Position numbers and translations under genes: made by a program
From: Polynucleobacter sp. UB-Tiil-W10
Lineage (GTDB): Bacteria > Pseudomonadota > Gammaproteobacteria > Burkholderiales > Burkholderiaceae
Assembly (NCBI RefSeq): GCF_018881605.1
Contig: NZ_JACVPZ010000001.1
Span: forward strand, 868,001-932,000
Direction of reading: 5' to 3'
DNA: 64,000 nt
Shown: positions 55,955-64,000 of the stretch, one piece after another
How the letters are laid out: each line of letters starts with the position of its first letter
How positions within the stretch are numbered: the stretch's first letter is position 1
The notes under the pieces: generated by a model
The model's input: the letters and a program-made list of their open reading frames with translations, nothing else
The model's database searches: none
What the model was told of the DNA's origin: nothing

Positions 55955-57627
55955 GAATCTATTCATTTCTGGCAAAGATCTTTGCCTTACTCCTATTCTT
56001 GTCTGCACCAGTTTTTGCTGCCCAAGATTTCTTGCCGCCAGAAAAAGCATTTCGAGCAGAGGCCACTTGGATTGAAAACTCTAATCAAATTGAAATAGAG
56101 CTTTTGCCCGCTAAGGGCTACTACATCTATCAAGAATCTCTTAAGTTCGAAGCAGGTATACAGGCCGGAAAGCTAATTAAATCAAGACCTTTATTGCCAT
56201 TAGGGATAGAAAAGTTTGATGAAACTTTTCAGAAAAAGTTGCAAGTTTACAAAGGGCCCTTCTTGGTGTTTTTGGATATAAAGCCTATTGTTGGAAAGCC
56301 GATTCATGTTGAAGTAACTCTTCAAGGTTGCGCTGAAGCTGGTATTTGCTACCCACCAATGACGTTAAAATTTTTGCTTACTGGGCCTGGGGTAAGGGCA
56401 GGGCCCATTCCTGATATTTTGGATGCTGCTGCTTCTGGTAGTTCTCAGGAAAATAGTCAATTTAGCTTGACGGATTTATGGCGTGAAAGAGATGATGTCA
56501 ATGCAATTGGCCGCTTTTTGGAAAGCACTTCAACTACTTATTTATTTCTAGCCTTTTTTGTCTTGGGGCTTGCATTGGCATTTACGCCCTGCGTGCTTCC
56601 AATGTTGCCCATTTTGTCGACTGTCATCTTTGGCGCTGAGGGTGGCAAAGCGATCTCTAAGGGGCGAGCCAGCATCCTGGCGCTCGCATATGTATTGGGT
56701 ATGGCATTGGTCTACGCTCTGGCAGGAGTACTCATGGCAGCCCTTGGCGGGAGTGTACAAAGGGCTTTGCAAAGCCCCTTCGCATTGGCTGCATTTGCCT
56801 TATTGCTTCTGGCCCTTTCGGGAAGCTTGTTTGGTTTATATGACCTGCGTTTGCCGCAATCATGGCATCACCATGTCGATAAGCTCGCAGGTCGTCAAAA
56901 GGGCGGTAGCGTATTTGGTGCTTTTGCCTTGGGCGGTATTTCTACCTTAGTGGCTAGTCCATGCATAACCGCCCCGTTAGCGGGCGTGTTGGCTTTTATT
57001 GCGCAAACCGGGTCCATGAGTCTAGGCGCAGGCTTACTCTTTGTAATGGCCTTAGGAATGGGTCTGCCATTGCTCTTTATTGCCATTGAAGCTCGGATTT
57101 TGATTCCATCCACCGGCATTTGGATGGTTTGGTTGCAGCGCACTTTGGGCGTTTTATTGGTTGCTACTGCTGCTTGGATTGCCTCTCCTTTAATTCAGAA
57201 AAATGAGCCCGTTGGATCTGTAAAAACGATTAATGGACAAAGTATTCATCAAGTTGGTGATTTATCTTTCGTAGTGATTCATTCCCCTGCTGAATTGGAT
57301 GCGCAATTAAGTAAAGCTAAGGAAGAGAAGAAATTGGTGCTCCTTGATTTCTATGCAGACTGGTGTATCAGCTGCAAAGAAATGGAAGTTAGTACATTCG
57401 CAAACCCAGAAGTGAGTAATGAGCTTAAGCAATTTGTTTTATTACAAGCTGACGTTACTAGAAACAGCTCTGAGAACCAAGCATTGCTTAAACGCTTTGG
57501 TCTGTTTGGTCCCCCAGGAATTTTGATCTTTAATCAAAATTTAGAAGAGCTAAAAGATCAACGGGTAATTGGCTATATGCCGCCACAGCGTTTTATTGAA
57601 CGCCTAAAGAATGTATTGAAAAACTAA
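55951..57627 (+). CDS. dsbD: thiol:disulfide interchange protein DsbD
   Basis: Inner-membrane reductase that carries electrons from cytoplasmic thioredoxin to periplasmic thiol partners, including cytochrome c maturation factors. The 558-residue protein has a signal peptide (to about residue 24) and an N-terminal periplasmic domain with the cysteine pair in CAEAGICYPP. The membrane core of eight helices includes FTPCVLPMLPILS and a second cysteine in VASPCITAPL. The C-terminal thioredoxin-like domain has the active site WCISC. All three cysteine pairs are present. Confidence 0.97.
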   Translation: MRIYSFLAKIFALLLFLSAPVFAAQDFLPPEKAFRAEATWIENSNQIEIELLPAKGYYIYQESLKFEAGIQAGKLIKSRPLLPLGIEKFDETFQKKLQVYKGPFLVFLDIKPIVGKPIHVEVTLQGCAEAGICYPPMTLKFLLTGPGVRAGPIPDILDAAASGSSQENSQFSLTDLWRERDDVNAIGRFLESTSTTYLFLAFFVLGLALAFTPCVLPMLPILSTVIFGAEGGKAISKGRASILALAYVLGMALVYALAGVLMAALGGSVQRALQSPFALAAFALLLLALSGSLFGLYDLRLPQSWHHHVDKLAGRQKGGSVFGAFALGGISTLVASPCITAPLAGVLAFIAQTGSMSLGAGLLFVMALGMGLPLLFIAIEARILIPSTGIWMVWLQRTLGVLLVATAAWIASPLIQKNEPVGSVKTINGQSIHQVGDLSFVVIHSPAELDAQLSKAKEEKKLVLLDFYADWCISCKEMEVSTFANPEVSNELKQFVLLQADVTRNSSENQALLKRFGLFGPPGILIFNQNLEELKDQRVIGYMPPQRFIERLKNVLKN

Positions 57628-57655
57628 CGCATCTATAAAGTAACTATTTATTTAA

Positions 57656-59327
<1,672 letters not shown>

Positions 59328-59441
59328 GTCGAGAAGCTATTGTAAAATCACGCAAAATCATGAAATATCTCATGGTGTTGGGTAAAAAGTTGTAAATGCA
59401 GGGCCCAAACACTTTTAGGAATTTTTGCCAAGGTAAACATA

Positions 59442-60170
59442 ATGCGTCAAACCTCTCAAATCTCCAAATTAACTGGCTTACGGGCTGGTTTTGCGGCCCT
59501 TTCCATTTTCGCTCTGATCGGCGTATCCGGTACAGTTTTTGCTACTGATGTTGCTGCTCCTATGGCAGCTGCTCCAGAAGCTAAAGCAGAAGTTCCAGGT
59601 AAACCCAAGGTTGATCCAGCTGCGGGTGAAGCGCTGTATTCAAATGGCGATGCCACTCGTGGCGTAACCGCCTGTATCACTTGCCATGGCCCTAAAGGTC
59701 AAAGTGCGATTGGAACATGGCCAAAGCTTTCCGCTCAGCATGCTGCATACCTCACAAAGCAGTTGAAAAACTTTAAAGAAGGTACTCGCGCAAATCCAAT
59801 CATGATGGGTATGGCGGCTAATTTGACTCAGCAAGATATGCAAAATATTTCAGCTTTTTTAGCTAAGCAGCCAATCTCCCAGGGCGTTGCTCAAGATAAA
59901 GCAACAATCGCTTTGGGTCAAAGCATTTATCGCGGTGGTATTGCAGCAAAAGGCGTTCCAGCTTGTGCTGCCTGCCACAGCCCAACAGGCGCTGGAATTC
60001 CTGCTCAGTATCCACTCCTTGGTGGTCAATGGGCTGAATACAATAATGCCCAGTTGCTAGCTTTCCGTGAAGGTGTTCGCACAAACAGCAGTCAAATGAC
60101 AACGATTGCTTCTAAGCTTTCGGATCAAGAAATGAAAGCAGTAGTTGACTACATCGCAGGTTTGCATTAA
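59442..60170 (+). CDS. cytochrome c4, dihaem
   Basis: Periplasmic two-haem electron carrier, usually a donor to terminal oxidases. The signal peptide ends near VFA (residue 34). Two haem sites, CITCH and CAACH, each sit in a class I cytochrome domain of about 90 residues, with methionine ligands in the segments ANPIMMGMA and RTNSSQMTTIA. The 242 residues are slightly longer than typical because of an Ala/Pro-rich stretch after the signal peptide. Monocistronic, ending in a strong terminator. Confidence 0.95.
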   Translation: MRQTSQISKLTGLRAGFAALSIFALIGVSGTVFATDVAAPMAAAPEAKAEVPGKPKVDPAAGEALYSNGDATRGVTACITCHGPKGQSAIGTWPKLSAQHAAYLTKQLKNFKEGTRANPIMMGMAANLTQQDMQNISAFLAKQPISQGVAQDKATIALGQSIYRGGIAAKGVPACAACHSPTGAGIPAQYPLLGGQWAEYNNAQLLAFREGVRTNSSQMTTIASKLSDQEMKAVVDYIAGLH

Positions 60171-60189
60171 TTAGCTAAAGCATTCAAAC

Positions 60190-60218
60190 AAAACCCCGCT
60201 ACTTCAGCGGGGTTTTTT
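60190..60218 (+). terminator. intrinsic terminator after cytochrome c4
   Basis: AAAACCCCGCT-ACTTC-AGCGGGGTTTTTT: an 11-bp stem and T run. The A run on the opposite strand would let it serve the convergent lysA as well. Confidence 0.96.
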
Positions 60219-60267
60219 GTTGCCTAAAATTTTATAGAGTTTTTAAATTCTCTCCGACTGCTATTTG

Positions 60268-61566
60268 TTAATTTGGTAAAACTGTTTCCGATGAAAACAA
60301 GTCAGAAGTTTTTTCCCGGGCGCGAATCACGTAAGCATTTTTTCCGTCAACCATAATCTCTGCAGGTTTAGGGCGTGTGTTGTAGTTGGATGCCATTACA
60401 AAACCATAAGCACCAGTTGACAGAATAGCCAGAAGATCGCCTTCTTCCACTGCAAGATGACGATCTCTTCCCAGCCAGTCGCCAGATTCGCAAACAGGGC
60501 CAACGATGTCATAGGTTAAGGCTTTTGTTGCCTTCTTTTGTACGGGCACTATTCCGTGATGGGCCTCATAAAGGGCGGGTCGCATGAGTTCAGTCATCGC
60601 CGCATCAACGATGCAAAAGTTTTTCTCAGCACCAGGCTTGAGATACTCAACCGTCGTTAGAAGCACGCCAGCATTGCCTACCAATGACCTGCCTGGCTCA
60701 AGTACAACATCTAAGTGACCAAAGCCGCGCTCAGCCACTCGATTCAATAAGGTATTCGTAAAGTCAGTAATATCTGGGGGAGTTTCATCGCTATAAGAAA
60801 TACCTAGGCCACCACCAAGATCGAGATGGTGAATAACAATGCCTTCTTTTTTCAATTGCGCCACGAGATCCAATACCTTATCTAAGGCATCCAAATAGGG
60901 CGCGGTAGTAGTGATCTGCGAACCAATATGGCAATCAATGCCCACAACATCTATTTGAGAAAGTTGTGATGCTTCACGATAGGTTTTTAAAACCTCGTGA
61001 TATGCAATGCCAAATTTATTACCCTTGAGCCCAGTAGAAATATAGGGATGGGTTTGTGCATCTACATCAGGATTGACACGTATAGAAATTGGGGCGCGAC
61101 AGTTGAGCTTTGTCGCAACACGATTAATTTGGTGAAGTTCGGCAATGGATTCAACGTTGATGCACTTAACACCGGCTTGTAGCGCAGCAGCTATCTCATC
61201 AGCAGATTTACCAACACCAGCAAAGACTAAGCTTTTGGGGTCAGCGCCAATCGCTAAGGCCCGAGCTAATTCACCGCCGCTGACCAAATCAAATCCGGCG
61301 CCCAATTTTTTAAAGCAATCAATTACCGCTAAATTACTATTTGCTTTCATCGCATAGTGCACACGTGCACGGCGCTTACCTTGCGGATCAATGCAAGCTT
61401 TGTCATATGCTTGGTAAGCTTCAGTGAGCGCTTTTTTGCTATAGACATATAGCGGCGTGCCAAATTCTTTTGCTAGATCAGCCAGTAGAATTTCTTCGGC
61501 ATACCAATTGCCGTTGCACTCGGTAAATCCGGATAACTTAGGGAGAGGAATTGCTTTGCTTGTCAT
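60268..61566 (-). CDS. lysA: diaminopimelate decarboxylase
   Basis: PLP enzyme that makes L-lysine from meso-diaminopimelate. The 432 residues include the PLP lysine motif HYAMKANSN (Lys74), the phosphate-binding GGGLGI and the catalytic-cysteine segment GPVCESGDWLG. Its start overlaps the lptM stop by one base (TAATG). Confidence 0.97.
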   Translation of the reverse strand: MTSKAIPLPKLSGFTECNGNWYAEEILLADLAKEFGTPLYVYSKKALTEAYQAYDKACIDPQGKRRARVHYAMKANSNLAVIDCFKKLGAGFDLVSGGELARALAIGADPKSLVFAGVGKSADEIAAALQAGVKCINVESIAELHQINRVATKLNCRAPISIRVNPDVDAQTHPYISTGLKGNKFGIAYHEVLKTYREASQLSQIDVVGIDCHIGSQITTTAPYLDALDKVLDLVAQLKKEGIVIHHLDLGGGLGISYSDETPPDITDFTNTLLNRVAERGFGHLDVVLEPGRSLVGNAGVLLTTVEYLKPGAEKNFCIVDAAMTELMRPALYEAHHGIVPVQKKATKALTYDIVGPVCESGDWLGRDRHLAVEEGDLLAILSTGAYGFVMASNYNTRPKPAEIMVDGKNAYVIRAREKTSDLFSSETVLPN

Positions 61567-61757
61567 TACTTGGCCGATGAAGAATTGCTTGGGCTAGCAT
61601 AGGTTTGGGGCGGATATAGTTTGCCTTTAGTTTCTGGCTCTGTAGGGGCGGGTGGAGCTGGCGGTACATTTGGTAAATATAGCGGCCCCCTTACCCCACA
61701 CCCTACAAGGGATATTAGAAGGCTAAAGCAGAGTGTCCTATTAAGAATCGCTATCAT
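61566..61757 (-). CDS. lptM: small lipoprotein, LptM/YifL-like
   Basis: A 63-residue lipoprotein: signal peptide, lipobox LVGC with Cys20, then GVRGPLYLP and a proline-rich tail. LptM assists maturation of the LPS translocon LptD in E. coli. The lptM-lysA pair divergent from cyaY is conserved in proteobacteria, and that context is the main support. The ATG at 61757 gives a proper signal peptide; an upstream in-frame start adds 19 residues and is rejected. Confidence 0.87.
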   Translation of the reverse strand: MIAILNRTLCFSLLISLVGCGVRGPLYLPNVPPAPPAPTEPETKGKLYPPQTYASPSNSSSAK

Positions 61758-61804
61758 GAATGTCTCTAAAACGAATGATTGAATATAGCATGCAGGACTC
61801 CGGT

Positions 61805-62182
61805 ATGAATCCAAATAATTCAGACATAGAAGCCATTGATGACAAGCAGTTTTATCAACTGGGAAGTAATTTATTGCAATCTATAGAGGTGGCATTAGAG
61901 GCTGCCGATGATGCCTTGGACCTCGATTTGGACGTTGAGCGTCAGGGCGGCAATGTCATCAATATTCGCTTTAAGGATAAAAGTGTCATTGTGGTCAATA
62001 CTCAGCCACCCTTGCATGAGATTTGGGTTGCCGCCAAATCTGGTGGATATCACTATCGCTGGGCTGGCACTATGGCAAAGCCATTATGGCTCGACACCAA
62101 AACAGGAAAAGAGCTGTTGAGCGATCTGACCGAGTTTGCGAGCGCTCAGGCAGGTCAAGCCGTCAAGATTGGCTTAATTTAA
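61805..62182 (+). CDS. cyaY: iron-sulfur cluster assembly protein CyaY (frataxin)
   Basis: Bacterial frataxin, an iron-binding modulator of Fe-S cluster assembly. About 125 residues: an acidic first helix ([18 protein letters not shown]) and the beta-sheet region [34 protein letters not shown]. The ATG at 61805 is chosen because AGGA lies 7 nt upstream; in-frame ATGs at 61760, 61775 and 61790 would add up to 15 residues. Its stop interleaves with that of aroB. Confidence 0.94.
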   Translation: MNPNNSDIEAIDDKQFYQLGSNLLQSIEVALEAADDALDLDLDVERQGGNVINIRFKDKSVIVVNTQPPLHEIWVAAKSGGYHYRWAGTMAKPLWLDTKTGKELLSDLTEFASAQAGQAVKIGLI

Positions 62183-63261
62183 GCGGCACCAGTTGCACTT
62201 AATGTTTCAATCACCTGGGCGTCATCTACGCTTTTAATCTGGGCTTTACCAATTTTTTCTAAAACAACGTAACGGATCTGCCCGCCCTCGGTTTTTTTAT
62301 CGACTTGCATGAGCTCCATATAACGCTCTGCGCCAAATTTTGGCGGTGTAATGGGTAAATTCATGGATTGAATGATTTTGGTGAGCCGCTGAACGTCTGC
62401 TTCGCTGATGTAATTGAGGCGACGCGATAAGTCTGCCCCGAGCACCATACCGCAACCAACAGCTTCTCCATGCAGCCACTCGCCATAACCCATACCCGCT
62501 TCAATCGCATGACCAAAGGTGTGTCCAAAGTTCAGGGTTGCCCGAATGCCGCCTTCTCTTTCATCGGCAGATACCACTGCAGATTTAATTTCGCATGAAC
62601 GCAAAACTGCGTGCCCCATGGCTTCAGTGTCACAAGTCAATAATGTTTTTGAATTTGCTTCGATCCAATCCAAGAATTGGGCATCGGCAATAGCGCCATG
62701 TTTGACCACTTCTGCAAGACCCGCAGAAAGTTCTCTTGGCGGAAGGGTCTTTAGAGTGTTCAGGTCAGCAATGACTGCAACAGGCTGATGAAAGGCGCCA
62801 ATCATATTTTTACCAAGCGGGTGATTGATGCCAGTTTTGCCGCCAACGGAAGAGTCTACTTGTGCAAGTAGGGTAGTGGGTACTTGGATAAAGCGAATGC
62901 CGCGCATAAAGCTGGCTGCAGCAAACCCAGTCATATCGCCTATGACGCCGCCACCCAAGGCAACTAACATGGTTTGGCGATCAGCTCCAAACTTTAAAAG
63001 GTCATCAAAAATCAGTTGGAGATTTTTCCAGTCCTTATATGACTCACCATCAGGCAGAACAATTGTCCTAACTGGTTTACCAAAGGTGCTGAGTGTTTTG
63101 CTGAGGCGTTCAGCATAAAGCGGAGCAACCGTAGTGTTACTAACAATATAGATAGAGGTCGCTTTTTCACAAGCGCTAAATAAGCTTGCTTGATCAATCA
63201 AATCTGTACCAATATAAATTGGGTAACTGCGATTGCCAAGATTAACTTCAAGTGTTTTCAT
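62179..63261 (-). CDS. aroB: 3-dehydroquinate synthase
   Basis: Second enzyme of the shikimate pathway, NAD- and metal-dependent. The 360 residues include the NAD-binding and catalytic motifs [22 protein letters not shown] and [17 protein letters not shown], and the metal ligands in [11 protein letters not shown]. Tandem ATGs at 63264 and 63261 are both possible; the second is chosen because family proteins begin MKTLEVNLG. It follows aroK by about 16 bp. Confidence 0.96.
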   Translation of the reverse strand: MKTLEVNLGNRSYPIYIGTDLIDQASLFSACEKATSIYIVSNTTVAPLYAERLSKTLSTFGKPVRTIVLPDGESYKDWKNLQLIFDDLLKFGADRQTMLVALGGGVIGDMTGFAAASFMRGIRFIQVPTTLLAQVDSSVGGKTGINHPLGKNMIGAFHQPVAVIADLNTLKTLPPRELSAGLAEVVKHGAIADAQFLDWIEANSKTLLTCDTEAMGHAVLRSCEIKSAVVSADEREGGIRATLNFGHTFGHAIEAGMGYGEWLHGEAVGCGMVLGADLSRRLNYISEADVQRLTKIIQSMNLPITPPKFGAERYMELMQVDKKTEGGQIRYVVLEKIGKAQIKSVDDAQVIETLSATGAA

Positions 63262-63277
63262 CATAGTGCCAATGTAT

Positions 63278-63802
63278 TTAAGCAGAAAGTTCAAGCTGCA
63301 TGATTAAGGTGTTGACTAGTTGATTAACGCTGGGCTTTCCAGTCTCAATCACATGGTCGGCAATTTCGCGGTAGAGCGGATCGCGGATCGCATATAAATT
63401 CTCTAGGATTTTTTTGGCATCACCGTTTTTAAGTAGAGGTCTTCCCTCGCCACCTTTGGTGCGATGCCAAAGCTCCATTGGGTTTGCATGAAGATAAATG
63501 ACAATGCCATGCTCACTTAATGCCTGACGATTTTCTGGCAACAGTATTGCACCTCCGCCAGTCGCCAAAATAATGTCTTGCTCAGCAGTAATTTCGCGTA
63601 TAGCTTGTGCCTCTCTTTTGCGAAATCCATCTTCACCTTCCATTTCAAAGATGACGGGAATTTTTACGCCACAACGCTCTTCAATTACATGGTCGGCATC
63701 CAAAAAGCGACGCCCTAATTTTTTTGCTAAGACTTTCCCGACGGTCGACTTCCCGGCGCCCATGAGGCCGATCAGAAAGATATTGTTTGTCGAAGAGTTC
63801 AC
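63278..63802 (-). CDS. aroK: shikimate kinase
   Basis: Phosphorylates shikimate at the 3-hydroxyl. The 174 residues have the P-loop GLMGAGKST (12-20), the shikimate-binding aspartate in [10 protein letters not shown], the GGGA segment and a lid region [11 protein letters not shown]. Part of the conserved pilQ-aroK-aroB order. Confidence 0.97.
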   Translation of the reverse strand: MNSSTNNIFLIGLMGAGKSTVGKVLAKKLGRRFLDADHVIEERCGVKIPVIFEMEGEDGFRKREAQAIREITAEQDIILATGGGAILLPENRQALSEHGIVIYLHANPMELWHRTKGGEGRPLLKNGDAKKILENLYAIRDPLYREIADHVIETGKPSVNQLVNTLIMQLELSA

Positions 63803-63814
63803 CCTTCGATTTTA

Positions 63815-64000
63815 TTAGGGTTTGTCGAGAACGGTCGGAGTTAAAAAGACAAGTAGCTCTGTTTTATCTTGCAATTTGGATTTATGGCGAAAAAAATGAC
63901 CAATGAAGGGTATATCTCCTAATAAAGGGATTTTGACTTCATCCTCCCTTTCAGTGGTTTGAAAAATGCCACCAATGATGGCCGTTCCTCCGTTTTCTAC
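63815..64000 (-). CDS. pilQ: type IV pilus secretin PilQ, C-terminal fragment
   Basis: The last 61 residues of a secretin, cut by the window edge. The reverse strand reads GGTAIIGGIFQT, then KIPLLGDIPFIGHFFRHKSK and TELLVFLTPTVL before the stop at 63815-63817. This is the bacterial secretin signature, and the PilQ assignment follows from the aroKB neighbourhood. It is the outer-membrane pore of type IV pili or DNA uptake. The rest lies beyond 64000. Confidence 0.92.
   Translation of the reverse strand, partial: VENGGTAIIGGIFQTTEREDEVKIPLLGDIPFIGHFFRHKSKLQDKTELLVFLTPTVLDKP

Noticed and set aside
57628..57655. Terminator between convergent dsbD and hemB
   Set aside because: Only a weak AT-rich inverted repeat (TAACTA / TAGTTA) with no GC stem, too weak to call.

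Overview
The window is a stretch of core chromosome from a betaproteobacterium, most likely a free-living Polynucleobacter (Burkholderiaceae). This rests on the 16S and 23S rRNA sequences, on gene orders such as atpC-hemE-priA, secY-infA-rpmJ-rpsM and pilQ-aroK-aroB, on moderate GC content and on very short intergenic gaps. The species was recognised from memory of the family and not by a search. Nearly every gene is intact. I see no insertion sequence, prophage, CRISPR array or defence island.

Layout. 1-7157: the F1Fo ATP synthase operon atpIBEFHAGDC, followed directly by hemE (uroporphyrinogen decarboxylase). 8286-8551: an AT-rich gap with DnaA-box-like sites, then priA. 10683-17053: small housekeeping units, namely a stand-alone gcvH, a metallo-beta-lactamase-fold hydrolase, a small zinc-ribbon protein beside a fatty acid desaturase, tRNA-Arg(CCG), a membrane anchor that looks like a cytochrome c5 without its haem domain, rsmI, diaA-dolP, a small cytochrome c and a GNAT acetyltransferase. 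17296-22713: a complete rRNA operon (promoter, 16S, tRNA-Ile, tRNA-Ala, 23S, 5S, terminator) with visible boxA elements and RNase III processing stems.

22738-55580 is one long gene-expression block. It runs tRNA-Tyr, Gly and Thr, tuf, tRNA-Trp, secE-nusG, rplKA, rplJL, rpoBC, rpsL-rpsG-fusA-tuf, then the S10, spc and alpha clusters through rplQ. It encodes both large RNA polymerase subunits and alpha, two identical EF-Tu genes, EF-G, IF-1, SecE and SecY, NusG and about 30 ribosomal proteins. The non-coding gaps hold hairpins where leader-based autoregulation or partial termination would be expected: before rplK, rplJ, rpoB, rpsG, rpsJ, rplC, rplN and rpsD.

55604-64000: cutA-dsbD (metal tolerance, periplasmic thiol reduction), hemB-engB (haem synthesis, ribosome assembly GTPase), cytochrome c4, lysA-lptM divergent from cyaY, and aroB-aroK with the C-terminal end of pilQ cut by the window edge.

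The genes together supply energy (ATP synthase, cytochromes c), haem, transcription, translation and Sec export. I found no convincing new multi-gene system. The items most worth a second look are the haem-less cytochrome anchor, the zinc-ribbon mini-gene, the DnaA-site cluster before priA, the mutually exclusive hairpins between rplL and rpoB, the rplJ leader hairpin, and the low-complexity tails on L10 and S3.
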